This document shows, in pieces, positions 12,201-20,545 of a stretch of DNA of 64,000 nucleotides (position 1 is the first letter of the stretch; each line of letters opens with the position of its first letter). The notes under the pieces are model-generated. The model saw only the letters and a list, made by a program, of their open reading frames with translations. It was not told where the DNA came from and ran no database searches. This stretch comes from Diplonema papillatum. Lineage: Eukaryota; Euglenozoa; Diplonemea; Diplonemida; Diplonemidae. The DNA lies in the NCBI GenBank assembly GCA_030068145.1, contig JAPJBO010000136.1, positions 248,001-312,000 on the forward strand, in the 5' to 3' direction. The translations under genes and the position numbers were made by a program.

Positions 12201-13476
12201 TCCCCTCACTTGCATCAGATCTGAAGAAGTGCATTCGCCGCCGACGATCGTCTAGCGGAGAGGGGACTTAGCCACACAGGTGTTGCCGGGGTTTTACCGC
12301 GTTGTTACCGGGTTGTTATGCCTGATCATTGCCTGGGTTTGGCCGGGTTTGTGCCTGCTCCTTGCCTGGTTTGGTGCCGAGTTCTTAAGGCTCTAAGAAA
12401 GGCTGCCGTTCGCACCACTAAGACCAGCTTACCACAGCGAATTATCCTGCGACAAAAAAGGAAAAAAGACGCACCCAGTCCGTTTTTTCGAGCGAAGGGT
12501 CGATGTCTCTGGCGAAACAGTCAAGGCTGATGATGGCGCGCTTCCACGGGATGTCGGTGGCGTGGGTTTGGATGGGCTTCAGGATCCAACGGTTGAGCAG
12601 GTGCCGGCGCGAGCGGAAGGTTTTGGCGGACGAGATGATGACGGCCGCGACGTCGCGGGACGACGGCTGGCCCGAGGCGGGACCCGCGGCCCCGGCTTCC
12701 GGCATCGCGTACGCGGTGTTCCCGACCCGGCAGCATCCCCTGTGCTGGACAGAGCACGTTTGCCGGTCGTCGAACGTGTTGGGTATTTTGAACCCCGCCG
12801 AGACTGAGTGCTCGAGTAGGTGGATAGGGGTCGCTTTTCGACTCAAGCTCGCTTCGTCCTCGACGACCATCCACGAAGCGTTGGCCCGGAAGGCCCTCCC
12901 TTTGGTGCGGGGGATGACGATGAGCGAGGTGTTCCTCGCCACGACGAAGTGCCCCGGCATATCGCCGGGCTCGAGGGCGAAGAACCCCGGAAAGTAACGC
13001 CCCGTGTGCAGCACGAAGCTGGCGGACTGCGTGAACGTAGAGTCGTTCACCACCGGACGGGCGACCAGGCGCCGGCCCATGTGCACGACGTACCGGGCCG
13101 TCGCGTTGGGCCCGGCCCGTTCGCAAACGACCATCGACACGGTGTTCGTGCCCCATAGCCCCGGGTACTCCACCCGGACCCGCACCGGCCGCAGCCGGCT
13201 GTCGGCGACGCCCACCTGCAGCGGGAGCCCCCGGCGGCCTTCCATCCACGAGGCCCGGCCGCAGTGGTGGGGCTGGAGCTGCAGGCACTCTCGGCGCCCG
13301 AACAACTCGCGCCGCTTCGCCAAGCTTTCGAAGACGGCGGTCAGCCGCGCCCGGGGCGCGGGAGGCCGCTCGCTCGGCAGGTCCATCGCCTTGTCATACG
13401 CGAAGAGGGCGGAGAACGTCAGGACGGCCACCAAGGTCCCCAGCAGGATTCGCGCCTTCACCGGAGAAAGGTGCAT
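5817..13476 (-). CDS. DUF604/fringe-like glycosyltransferase, six exons (spliced gene)
   Basis: Six exons join in frame: 13476-12475, 9744-9659, 9362-9273, 8738-8393, 7071-6960 and 6268-5817, giving 696 residues so far. Residues about 10-26 form a signal anchor, so this is a type II Golgi/ER membrane protein. The stem carries sequons NAT, NDS, NTS and NAS. The GT-A domain begins near residue 276 (VAAVIISSAKTF). Family landmarks follow in order: WYFMVDDDT (369-377, metal-binding DDD), LWYVGHGSE, AYGGAGVLFS (418-427), GGGDGS, LHQFDIVGTS (484-493) and LTFHH (527-531). This order is that of the plant/fungal DUF604 family (CAZy GT31-like, nucleotide-sugar-dependent transferases). Donor and sugar specificity cannot be read. 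All five junction phases agree, which is strong evidence for the model. The C-terminus is open: either a GTGTGT donor follows 5817, or translation runs through the GT tract to a stop at 5736. Confidence 0.88.
6285..6960 (-). repeat. Tandem array filling intron 5, derived from its own 5' splice site
   Basis: About five units of 100-140 bp, each with CTTTTCGCCGCTCAAC, GATCTGACGGGTCAG, CGCTCGCGGGCAGCCGAGA and GACAAGAGCGGTGCATAA (plus strand). The array makes up nearly all of intron 5 (6269-6959). In gene sense the first unit begins at the real junction GCGCAACA|GTATGCACCG; three later units read CATTATGCACCG and another GTCATGAACCG, so only the first keeps the donor GT. Confidence 0.85.
6960..7071 (-). 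CDS. DUF604 glycosyltransferase exon 5
   Basis: 112 bp, acceptor ACACAG|GTGT, donor GTATGC, phase 0 to 1. Encodes RHNVLTFHHALAIETGSLFP, matching the family's conserved LHH segment that follows FHQxD. Confidence 0.82.
7485..7745 (-). repeat. Short minisatellite in intron 4
   Basis: Roughly fifteen units of AGTTCGGGCGAAGCAA / AGTTCGGGCGCAGCTG (16 bp) with variants. No coding meaning. Confidence 0.85.
7790..7872 (-). other. tRNA-like relic with Pol III A and B boxes in intron 4
   Basis: The minus strand shows TGGCAGAGAGAGCGGG (A-box-like), a perfect B box GGTTCGAACCC about 35 nt later, then TTTTT. The acceptor and T stems do not pair fully and no clean anticodon arm forms, so it is not a working tRNA. 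It fits a tRNA pseudogene or the head of a tRNA-derived SINE. Confidence 0.45.
8215..8372 (-). repeat. Dispersed repeat family A, copy in DUF604 intron 4
   Basis: About 155 bp matching 49212-49377: GGCGCTTCGTTTTGTTTGTG, GCCGGTTGATCGTTTTCCCA, CAGGTAAGGAATTCTGA, CTGCACAATACATTGAAGGG and CAAGATTGTTAGTACT in the same order. In gene sense it begins with AGTACTAACAATCTTG (contains TACTAAC), 25 nt inside the donor. A diverged copy is at about 778-855. Confidence 0.85.
8393..8738 (-). CDS. DUF604 glycosyltransferase exon 4
   Basis: 346 bp, acceptor CCACAG|GCCG, donor GTGTGT, phase 2 to 0. Encodes LWYVGHGSE, AYGGAGVLFS, a Cys-rich GGGDGSICRC segment and FRGLHQFDIVGTS, the most diagnostic blocks of the family. 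Confidence 0.92.
8935..9250 (-). repeat. ACGTACTGATTTCAGCACGT motifs in intron 3
   Basis: Five or so copies, direct and inverted, of ACGTGCTGAAATCAGTACGT-like words, ending in the palindrome TTCAGCATGCTGAA just inside the exon 3 donor. The rest of intron 3 shows nothing else. Confidence 0.6.
9273..9362 (-). CDS. DUF604 glycosyltransferase exon 3 (DDD motif)
   Basis: 90 bp, acceptor CTACAG|GTAC, donor GTATGC, phase 2 to 2. Encodes YPESAWYFMVDDDTLVFSAN and the start of the next helix, the metal/nucleotide-sugar site. Confidence 0.9.
9659..9744 (-). CDS. DUF604 glycosyltransferase exon 2
   Basis: 86 bp, acceptor TTGCAG|GTGG and donor GTATGA, phase 0 to 2. Encodes GPSGMSAVAVRVPMVLHWTF, the helix that precedes the DDD strand in this family. 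Without it the frames of exons 1 and 3 do not meet. Confidence 0.7.
9825..10200 (+). repeat. Two diverged direct repeats flanking the 45-bp array
   Basis: GGGATCTTGGAATACTGTTG followed by GGCATGCCGATG and CTTTCGCTACGTGACACC occurs at 9896-9985 and again at 10075-10160. The first copy is preceded by a degenerate family B start (TTCGTTGAACGCTTGCCC). Confidence 0.7.
10236..11538 (+). repeat. Perfect 45-bp minisatellite, about 29 copies, in intron 1
   Basis: The unit is GTCATGCTTGCACTTGCCG + TCTCC + TCCCCCCCCAGATACGGCTGA. GTCATGCTTG recurs every 45 bp from 10261 to 11521 with no base change that I can see. Because 45 is a multiple of three, several frames stay open on both strands, giving false 450-550-residue frames. 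It lies wholly inside intron 1 of the DUF604 gene. Confidence 0.97.
11780..11880 (+). repeat. Dispersed repeat family G, copy 1
   Basis: CGTCCGTTCAACACGTGGTT, CTTGGGATCCCTTCGG and CAGCTTCGTCGAGC recur inverted at 22690-22790 and, more diverged, at 60090-60200. Copies 1 and 3 lie in introns of two different glycosyltransferase genes. Confidence 0.8.
11985..12255 (+). repeat. Dispersed repeat family E, copy 2 (DUF604 intron 1)
   Basis: Near-full copy of 3385-3650, including ACTAAAGTACAGAGAGACGA, TTCCGGTCCCCTCACTTGCA and CGCCGACGATCGTCTAG. It is in antisense orientation to the host gene. Confidence 0.85.
12475..13476 (-). CDS. DUF604 glycosyltransferase exon 1
   Basis: 334 codons from the first ATG; ends after ...DPSLEKTDW in phase 0 at donor GTGCGT. 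It carries the membrane anchor, the stem and the first strand of the GT-A domain. GC3 is high throughout. Confidence 0.9.
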
Positions 13477-14908
13477 TCACCCTGGGAGCAGAGGGAAAGG
13501 GGGGGAGGGTGGGGGAGGCAGCCCGCCGCCAACGACCCCTCCTCGGGGGGCCTGGATTGACGAGAGTAATATCTTCACGCTGGTGGATGTGGATTTGGTT
13601 GGCCAAACGAAGGTTGAAGAGAGACCGCGGCTTAGGGAGCACGTATTTTCCTCAGCGGGCCTACTGTTCGGCTACCTTTTTTAGTATTTGACAAATCGAA
13701 TAACCCCAGCTCCTGTCGAGAGTTGCCATGCGCATGCTGCGCCTCTAAGAGTTGTCACTGTTTTCACTTCGCCTCAGGAAAGAACTTCGCGGCGGATCAC
13801 AATGCACCGCCCTGCACGAGGCAAGACCCGTGCACGGCTACCGTAGCACCCTCTATGTTTGCACCTTCCTTGGATGCTACGGTCGGGAAGGGGCTTTAAA
13901 GTTGTCGGAAAAACACGTTCCCCTTCCCCGCGTTCTGCGTGTAGGGTTACCACCGGGCAACTGCCGCAGCAGCCGCAGATACGTCCTTCGCCCTTGGCTC
14001 ACTGCTCACCTACCAGTGTGTTCCTGGTTGTTGCCCAAGTGACAGACCCGCCGCCTTAGGTTATTTCGGCGTTGAGTTTGTAGTCATGTAGCACTTGGGC
14101 GGGCTACCGACCGGTTGATTTCATACGACTGGGTTTGCTCGCTTGTGGGGAGGTGTCGCAACTCACCTACCAAGACCCGCTGGGCGGTGCGAATGCTGGT
14201 TGCTGCCCCTTACTTCGCTTCCAAGTGTGCTTACTTCGCCACCAGTGCGCTCAGTTCGCCTTCACGGGTTTCTCATGCATGCTTTGCCTGCCAGAAACAC
14301 CATTCGCCTCGAGAGACGTCAAAGGCGCTTCCTCGACAATCAGGAACCTGATCTCAGTCTCCGTCACCCCCCGCCCAAGTCTGACATTAGACGCCATGAG
14401 AGAGAATCGGTCGCAAAGTTAATTGCATTCAAGCACTGGAAGATACCTACCTAGTCAGTCAGTGGCTTGCCACGGCTGTGGCCAAGTGAAACCCCCGGGC
14501 GGGCCAGTGTACTTCTGGAAAGGCTCCTTCCTCTATTGAAGGGCCCACACTCGCTTGCGCTCCTTCATGAAAAGGCATTGGAAGCGCGGTTTCTTGTTCA
14601 TTCTGTATTTTGCTTTTTTTTTTGGGGGGGGGGGGTGCTACGAAAGGCGGACTTTCCTCCATATGCTCGGAATGCAGATGAATACTCAGGCGGTAAGTTA
14701 AAAAAAGAAGGTATCGGCAAGAGGCGAAAAAAGCAACTCGGAGACGCCGGCAAGGGTCTCCTTACTCCTTGAGCGTTCCGAGGTACGGTAGGGAAGATTG
14801 TCTGGAAACGTTGCAGCCAGACCGGTAGGGAGGAAACGTATTTGTTAGAAAGGACGGATGGGGGTAAGCGGACACTCCAAGGTAAGGAAGAGCGAGGCGG
14901 CAACCACT
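13477..14908. other. Upstream region of the DUF604 gene, no gene seen
   Basis: Contains the family H copy at 13779-13999 and a G-rich run near 14622. No convincing coding exon; the short frames have no codon bias. It must hold the DUF604 promoter and 5' leader, which I cannot delimit. Confidence 0.5.
13779..13999 (+). repeat. Dispersed repeat family H, copy 2
   Basis: Nearly identical to 2202-2434 in the same orientation (AAGAACTTCGCGGC, GCACCCTCTATGTTTGCACC, GGATGCTACGGTCGGGAAGG). Confidence 0.85.
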
Positions 14909-15142
14909 TCATCCTGCGGATAGCGGTTGGAATATCTCGGCGTGCATTTTCTCTCTGCCGGTAACTTCCAGATTCACCAACTGTCTCCAACCGGATCCAC
15001 AGTCTGAAGGGACCGCTCTGTATTTTTGAACGTTGCTGCCGTAGAGTCTGAGCTCGGCAAAAAAAATGAGCATACTGATGGTAAGCATACTGTAGAAGTA
15101 GACTTTCCGCGCAAGATCAAGCTTCGGCTGTTCGTTGCTCAT
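14909..15142 (-). CDS. Small single-pass membrane protein or first exon of one
   Basis: Starting at ATG 15142 the frame gives 77 residues: a charged start MSNEQPKLDLARK, one hydrophobic helix (VYFYSMLTISMLIFFAEL, about residues 14-31), then a polar region with GSGWRQLVNLEVTGREK, with moderate coding bias. A run of basic residues before the helix and E-L-R-L-Y after it recalls the start of ERGIC/Erv-type or type II membrane proteins, but the match is too short to name. A GTGAAT after WRQL could be a donor, making this the first exon of a gene with short downstream exons. Since the next gene starts at 13476, a single-exon small protein is also possible. Confidence 0.4.
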   Translation of the reverse strand: MSNEQPKLDLARKVYFYSMLTISMLIFFAELRLYGSNVQKYRAVPSDCGSGWRQLVNLEVTGREKMHAEIFQPLSAG

Positions 15143-16048
15143 CACAGCCAGGGCTCTCTCCGGCTCACCTTTTGTTACAACAGGACGACAGAGAGAGAAG
15201 GAAGGAGGCTCGACGGAAAAGCCTTTCAAAAGGGGTCAATAAAATAGAGCGTCGAACGACGATGGCGTCTCGTACCTGTGATCGCATCACTCTGCTGACA
15301 CGAGGCGTCTTGCCTGAAGGTAGCCAATCCCTAGCGACGTCTTGCCTGAAGGTAGCCAATCCCTAGCGAGACGTCTTGCCTAGCAAACCCTTCGCGAGAC
15401 GAAGATGAAAACAAAAACGTTAAAAAGTACATGAAACCGATGAGTTGGAGATGTTCACTGGGCTTTCGAGGTATTGCCTGCTGCAGGGGTTGCTTACTGG
15501 CTCCTTTGCCGTTCCGTGTCCGCGTGGGCGAACAGAACGTCTTCACGATGTTGAGGCTACACATAGACAGTCATCTACGTACAGCGTCCATCGTGTTGCA
15601 ATAGAAGTCGGGTGGCAGATGAAAGCTACGTAATGTCATTTCGACGAGCGATAAAAAGGACACCGCATTCTCAGTTCGTCCGGCACAAACAACGTTCTCT
15701 CTGGCTGGCTGGCTTTGGGACAGGCGAGAAAGCCAAATCGCCGCCAAATCGACGTCGGCGACGCGTCTGAGAGTCCGGAGTGGCGCACACAGGGGAAAAT
15801 ACCCCAACCGACGAGAACGCCGAAAGGTTTTTGCTTGACCACCCACCCACGTCGAGATGTTGCATGAATCAGATCCAGCCGAAAGAAGACACCCATGGCC
15901 TTTACAACGGCCCCACCTTGCGCTTCGAACTGTCTGTCGGAGACTTAGAAGCACCGGCGTCTCAAGCGCACGAAACAGAGAGTGAACTACCGCCGAGCTG
16001 TGGTAAGAACTCGGGGAAGGTTTCCAAGGGTCCAACAGGTGTTCCCCC
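15143..16048. other. Interval without recognised gene
   Basis: A short direct repeat GCGTCTTGCCTGAAGGTAGCCAATCCCTAGCGA occurs twice at 15304-15370 (each piece under 35 bp). Otherwise I see nothing; it should contain the 3' end of the phosphoribosyltransferase transcript. Confidence 0.5.
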
Positions 16049-17368
16049 TCAGGAGGAAGAAGGCACGCTTTGGATAGGCGTCGAGTTCGCCGCGTACGTG
16101 GGCGTGTCGGCAACCGTGCACTCGCCGCCGGCGGAGAAGTAGCAGAGGGACAGCAGGCGCACGTCGCCGAACTCCTTGCCGAGGCGGGCGCGTCCTTTGG
16201 TCGTCGTCTTCTCGCTCGCGAAGAGCGCCTCGACCATGCTGCCCCCGGCGGCGACGACCGACCGGAACAACCCCTCGGCCGTCCCCCCGCTGGAGAGCAT
16301 GTCGTCCACGACAACGCAGCGGTCCCCCTTCGTCACGCCGTTCAGGTACAGGTTGCCGTGCCCGCTGTACCCCACTTGCGCGGCCGTCGCGACGCCGATA
16401 TCGGCCGACCGGTTCCAGTTGGCCATCGAAAACGGGAGGTTGACCCTCCGCGCCACAGCGAGCACCAGCGGGCCGCCGCCTCTGTCTCCCTCGGATACAA
16501 CGAGCTGCGCGTCCTTCGCTCTGCAGGTGGTGCTGAGGTGGACCATACAGTCCGCCATGTCTTCCACCAACTCAGGCTCCAGCATGGGCTTGAAGTCCGT
16601 CAGCGCGAAGTTGCAGTACGGATACTCCGAGTTGTCCGCGCGGTACACAGGAACGCCGACGAACGCGTTGAGCACCCTCTCGTACTTCTTCTCGAGCGTC
16701 TGCTTGTCCATGCGGCCGATTTCGTCGACGGACGGGCAGGCCGGAACCTCTTTCACAGCTCCCGGCGTTTCGACCATTGACACCACCTTCGTCGTCTCCG
16801 ACGCGCAACTGTACGTGACGAGCACGGTCGTCTCGACGCCGGTCGACTCCTTCAACGTCTTCCGGCCGCCCAGCTCCTCGACGGCGGCGCCGATCAAAGC
16901 TGCGACGACTTCGATGCCTTTCTCCTGCAAAGGCTTGACCACGGTCACCGCGGCTTCGCCGGTTTGGATGATGTCGTCGACGAACACGACCCGCATCCCG
17001 GGCTTCAAGCTGTTGATGAGAACGACGCCGTCTTCCCCAGTGAACCCGCCGTGGCGTTGGATGGTGATGTCGCCGATGCTCCCAGCCGGGTACCAGTTAG
17101 CCAGCGTATACGGCTTCGACCGGAGCTGGCCGAGGAGGTGGACCAGCGGCCCCGTCGCCCGGTCCGCGAACCCTATGAAGCAGTCGAACTCGAGATCCGC
17201 CGGCAGCAGCGCGTTGAGCAGCTCCGCCAGGGCCACCACGCTCTCCGGCCGCACCGCCGGGTGGAAGTCGGTCAGCGGGAGCACCGCGCGCCGGCTCCCG
17301 TCCTTCGCCGGCACCACCCGCCGGTCCTCGAACAGCCCCCGGGCCATCTCTTCGCGCGTCGCCGTCAT
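16049..17368 (-). CDS. Tandem two-domain phosphoribosyltransferase (APRT-like)
   Basis: An uninterrupted 439-residue protein. Two type I PRTase domains follow each other. Domain 1 has FIGFADRATGP (64-74), YTLANW (87-92) and the PRPP loop VVFVDDIIQTGEA (127-139). Domain 2 has LVVSEGDRGGGP (289-300), FSMANW (313-318) and CVVVDDMLSSGGT (351-363). The acidic pair plus T/S-G loop is the PRPP signature; both copies keep it, so both may be active. The spacing is most like adenine or xanthine phosphoribosyltransferases, which salvage purine bases with PRPP to give nucleotides, usually in the cytosol; base specificity is not readable. Single-domain members are about 180-200 residues, so this is a head-to-tail fusion. 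No introns. The 5' end and leader are duplicated immediately upstream (17556-18095). Confidence 0.92.
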   Translation of the reverse strand: MTATREEMARGLFEDRRVVPAKDGSRRAVLPLTDFHPAVRPESVVALAELLNALLPADLEFDCFIGFADRATGPLVHLLGQLRSKPYTLANWYPAGSIGDITIQRHGGFTGEDGVVLINSLKPGMRVVFVDDIIQTGEAAVTVVKPLQEKGIEVVAALIGAAVEELGGRKTLKESTGVETTVLVTYSCASETTKVVSMVETPGAVKEVPACPSVDEIGRMDKQTLEKKYERVLNAFVGVPVYRADNSEYPYCNFALTDFKPMLEPELVEDMADCMVHLSTTCRAKDAQLVVSEGDRGGGPLVLAVARRVNLPFSMANWNRSADIGVATAAQVGYSGHGNLYLNGVTKGDRCVVVDDMLSSGGTAEGLFRSVVAAGGSMVEALFASEKTTTKGRARLGKEFGDVRLLSLCYFSAGGECTVADTPTYAANSTPIQSVPSSS

Positions 17369-17555
17369 TGTTTTCTGCTTTGCTTTTTTTGTGTGGTTGT
17401 GTTTCCGGCGATATTCGCTCAGTCAGTTGCCTGGTTTTTAATTTAAAAAAACTGGCTTTGAATCGCTGCTTATCTGCTGTAGATCCGCGATTGCAGTGTT
17501 GGGATGACAGTGGTGATACGATCAGGTAGGATTCGGGGTTGTGATTCACTAGCAG

Positions 17556-18095
17556 CTGCAGCTTCGACGGGAGCTGGCCGAGGAGGTGGACCAGCGGCCC
17601 CGTCGCCCGGTCCGCGAATCCTATGAAGCAGTCGAACTCGAGATCCGCCGGCAGCAGCTCGTTGAGCAGCTCCGCCAGGGCCACCACGCTCTCCGGCCGC
17701 GCCGCCGGGTGGAAGTCGGTCAGCGGGAGCACCGCGCGCCGGCTCCCGTCCTTCGCCGGCACCACCCGCCGGTCTTCGAACAGCCTCCGGGCCGTCTCTT
17801 CACGCGTCGCCGTCATTGTTTCTTTTTTGCTTTTTTTTAGAGTTATAGTTCGCTTGAGAATCCGGGAGTTTAGAGTCTCCGGGTGACCTTCGTCGAATGG
17901 GTTTTTGTGTGGTTGTGTTTCCGGCAATATTCGCTCTGTCAGTTGCCCGTGAGGGTGCTCTTTTGATTGGCGCATACGCAGTTTTTTAAGGTGGCGTAGA
18001 ATCGCTGCTGATCTCGCTGTGGATCTGTAACTGCAGTGTCGGGATGATAGTGGTGATACGATCAGGTAGGAATCGGAGGGTTTTGATTCACTAGT
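17556..18095 (-). pseudogene. Truncated tandem copy of the phosphoribosyltransferase 5' end
   Basis: From ATG 17816 to about 17560 the sequence encodes the first 85 residues of the intact gene with few changes (EETARR for EEMARG, NELLP for NALLP), then breaks at LLGQLPSKLQ into 5'-leader sequence. The leader is copied too: GTGTGGTTGTGTTTCCGGC and GTGGTGATACGATCAGGTAGG appear in both (17390/17912 and 17511/18050). It lacks both PRPP loops, so it cannot be an enzyme. It may act as an alternative promoter or leader for the downstream gene. Confidence 0.9.
17838..17902 (+). mobile_element. Short mobile repeat family D, inserted in the phosphoribosyltransferase copy
   Basis: About 63 bp (AGAGTTATAGTTCGCTTGAG ... 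GAGTCTCCGGGTGACC ... GAATGGG) sits between the T-run and TTTGTGTGGTTGTG in the duplicated leader, exactly where the intact gene's leader (17385) has no extra sequence. A full-length relative is at 32098-32162 and partial ones at 40282-40315, 5680-5715 and 59195-59225. Confidence 0.7.
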
Positions 18096-18282
18096 AGCTG
18101 CTCGGACGCCCTCGGGTGACAACAGCCCTCGAGGGAAAAGCACTCTTGCGTTTCCCAGTGAAAATACTTGACGTAGCTGCTTTGTCTCCGAATGGAAGGG
18201 AGGGTATACAGGGGTGGATTGCAAGAACGTGCTCGGAATGGGTACGTGCTCAACACCGCACTGGTCCCATCTGCGCCGTGGG

Positions 18283-18455
18283 GGGTCGTTGTTATTGGTG
18301 CTGGTTTTGTGGAACAAGGGAAGGCAAGATTTTTCTGCGGTGGTCTGAGCACTGGTCTCTGTCAGTCTGGTAGTGTGTGTGCTTCCTCCGTTCTTTTACA
18401 CTCGTTCTCTTCTCTCCCCGCTACTGATCGTACTCTCTCACTCTTGTACTCACTC
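18283..18455 (+). repeat. Dispersed repeat family L, copy 1
   Basis: GGGTCGTTGTTATTGGTGCTGG, TTTTACACTCGTTCTCTTCT and ACTCTTGTACTCACTCTT match 55147-55315 with a shared order. The sequence just before (18220-18282) is a piece of family F. Confidence 0.75.
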
Positions 18456-18633
18456 TTTTGCAAGAAATAGCTGCTCGGAATAAGCGAGCCTTGGGGGCCT
18501 GGCAGGGGGCTCTATTGGATGCCCGGGTTTTCCCTTAAAATCGGCCAACGGCGGACGTAAGAAAGTTCGACAGCGGCATGGGCCCGCAGCGTCCGCTTGT
18601 GTCGAAGCCGATATCCACGACACGACCCAACGT

Positions 18634-18739
18634 CTACATGCCTCGTCTCTCCGCCGCTTGATCACCCGCTAGGCAGTCGATGTACCACTCGCACAGCTTG
18701 GCGATGCCGTCGCGAAAAGCCGCCGATGATTCGCCACTC
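18634..18739 (-). CDS. Possible terminal exon, epimerase-like tail
   Basis: Acceptor GGAAACAG|GAGTG opens a frame reading SGESSAAFRDGIAKLCEWYI, then DCLAGDQAAERRGM and a stop. SxxxGIxxLxxWY is the usual end of NAD-dependent sugar epimerases/dehydratases, but at 35 residues this is suggestive only. It may be the last exon of the gene whose exons lie to the right or an isolated relic. Confidence 0.35.
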
Positions 18740-18819
18740 CTGTTTCCCTTGCAGCGCGTCTGAGCGGCGGATAAAAAAGAAAGGCCGGAAGGGAGGGGAT
18801 TTATTCTGCTTCTTCTTCT

Positions 18820-19036
18820 TACCTACCCCCTCCCCCGTGTTAGTGTCGCCTACCTAAAGGCACCTTTTCCTAAAAGGCGACACTAACACGGGAAGCCGTT
18901 GGTGAGGATGAGACATTCTCCATGCAAATACAAGGAACCCTCTTCCCGTGTTCGTGTCGCCTCGCGTTTCAGGCAAAAAGGCGACACTGACAAGGGCCAA
19001 ACGGAGGCGACACTAACACAGGGAGGGGGTAGGTAG
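18820..19036. mobile_element. MITE-like element with 30-bp terminal inverted repeats
   Basis: The left end ACCTACCCCCTCCCCCGTG + TTAGTGTCGCC is mirrored at the right end (GGCGACACTAACAC + AGGGAGGGGGTAGGT). Between them are further direct and inverted copies of GTGTTAGTGTCGCC (18880-18895, 18945-18960, 18978-18995). About 215 bp, no coding capacity, so a non-autonomous DNA element. Confidence 0.8.
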
Positions 19037-19167
19037 GTGCTTATACAGAAGAAGAAAAAAAGGAGAAGAAGAGTCGCCGATTTCCTGGGGTTTCCGCAGG
19101 AAGAATCGGGAAAAGAGACGGAAGATAATTCGCAGAAACGGGGGCCGTTTTTTTATTTTTTTGTCTG

Positions 19168-19322
19168 CGCTGGTACCAGGGAAAGCCTGCTACACGGGAG
19201 CCAAGCTTCACGTGTTCGGCGGTACTGCAGAGCCACAGGCCTGCGGGTCAAGTGGCTACCCATTTCCCAAACTAAAGCATCAAGGCGTGGCGCACCTTGG
19301 GGCTTGGCGCTTGCGCTGAACA
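19168..19322 (+). repeat. Dispersed repeat family C, copy 1
   Basis: GGTACCAGGGAAAGCCTGCT, CTTCACGTGTTCGGCGGTAC, GGGTCAAGTGGCTACC and GGGGCTTGGCGCTTGCGCTG. The same block is at 21776-21890 (shorter) and inverted at 62545-62708. Confidence 0.9.
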
Positions 19323-19469
19323 TAAGCTCGTCGAGACGTCAGCCACAGGGCAGAGCGGACGGGGTTGTGGTACTGTGCTGCCTCCGACTCAAGCCTTGCA
19401 AGCTGTGGTTGACCGTCACGTTCCTGGACCCGGAGCGGCCTTTTTCTTTCTTTCTTTTTTGGGTGATCT

Positions 19470-20545
19470 TCCTTAGAGGTACCAAACAATTCGTTTATTT
19501 CCTTAGAGGTACCAAAAAATGCCCCTAGAGGTACCAAACCTAGCAAATTTGTTTTTTGCCCTGAAAATGTACTTTGCAACTTTTTAGCAAAATTTTCAAA
19601 AATTTCAATTTTTCAATTTTTCCAGATTTTGGCCGATTTTTCCAGTTTTTGGCCATTTCGGGCCGTTTTTGCCGATTTTTCCAGATTTTGGCCATTTCGG
19701 GCCGTTTTTGCAGATTTTTCCAGGGTTTTCCAGGTTTTGGCCACTTTGGCCCATTTTTGCCAATTTTTCCCAATTTGCGAAACGAATGAACTGAATTTGC
19801 TTTTTGAACTGATGCATAACTTGTCCTGTAATTGGAGTAGAATAACACGCGAACATTTCTTCGTTACCTGTTCTCGGTCCTACCTGTCAAGGTTCAGTGT
19901 TGAGACGTGCAAAACTCATGTAGGAGGAATCGCAGCCTCAATTGGAATTCCTGTTCCAGTGGCTTAGAGTGTGCTGGGTGCGGAAGAAAGTAATCGAAAG
20001 CGTTAGAACGGTATCAGATCTGGAAAAATCGGCAAAATTGGCCCAAAATGGCCAAAAACTGGAAAAATCGGCAAAAATGGCCCAAAATGACCAAAATCTG
20101 GAAAAATCGGCAAAAATGGCCCATAATGGCCAGATTCTGGAAAAATCGGCAAAAACGGCCCAAAATGGCCAAAATCTGGAAAAATCGGCAAAAATGGTCC
20201 AAAATGGCCAAAATCTGGAAAAATCAGCAAAAATGGCACAAAATGGCCAAAATCTGGAAAAATCGGCAAAAACGGCCAAAATCTGGAAAATGTGAAATTT
20301 GACCCAAAAACACAAAGTGCATTTCCAGCCAAAAAGTCGGGTAACAATTTCAAGCCAAATTTTGGTACCTCTAAGGAAATTTCCAAAATTGTTTTTAGGC
20401 CAAATTGGCTGAGAAATGTACTTAGAGAATTTCGATTTTGGTACCTCTAAGGAAATAAAAAAATTGTTTGGTACCTCTAAGGAAATAAACAAATTGTTTG
20501 GTACCTCTAAGGAAATAAACGAATTGTGTTAGTCCTCTAAGGACT
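19470..20545. mobile_element. Inverted-repeat element with GGTACC-rich ends and AT-rich core
   Basis: The left end carries three spaced CTTAGAGGTACCAAA motifs (19473-19545); the right end carries four in reverse, GGTACCTCTAAGGAAAT (20364-20515). The core is two blocks of 25-30-bp units, TTTTTCCAGATTTTGGCC on the left half and GGCCAAAATCTGGAAAAA on the right half, so the whole can fold back on itself. No transposase seen. The same core words make up 35600-36030. Confidence 0.75.

Noticed and set aside
16070-17446. Long plus-strand frames opposite the phosphoribosyltransferase, GT2, AN1 and coiled-coil genes
   Set aside because: Mirror frames caused by high third-position GC in the real minus-strand genes; no domain text.
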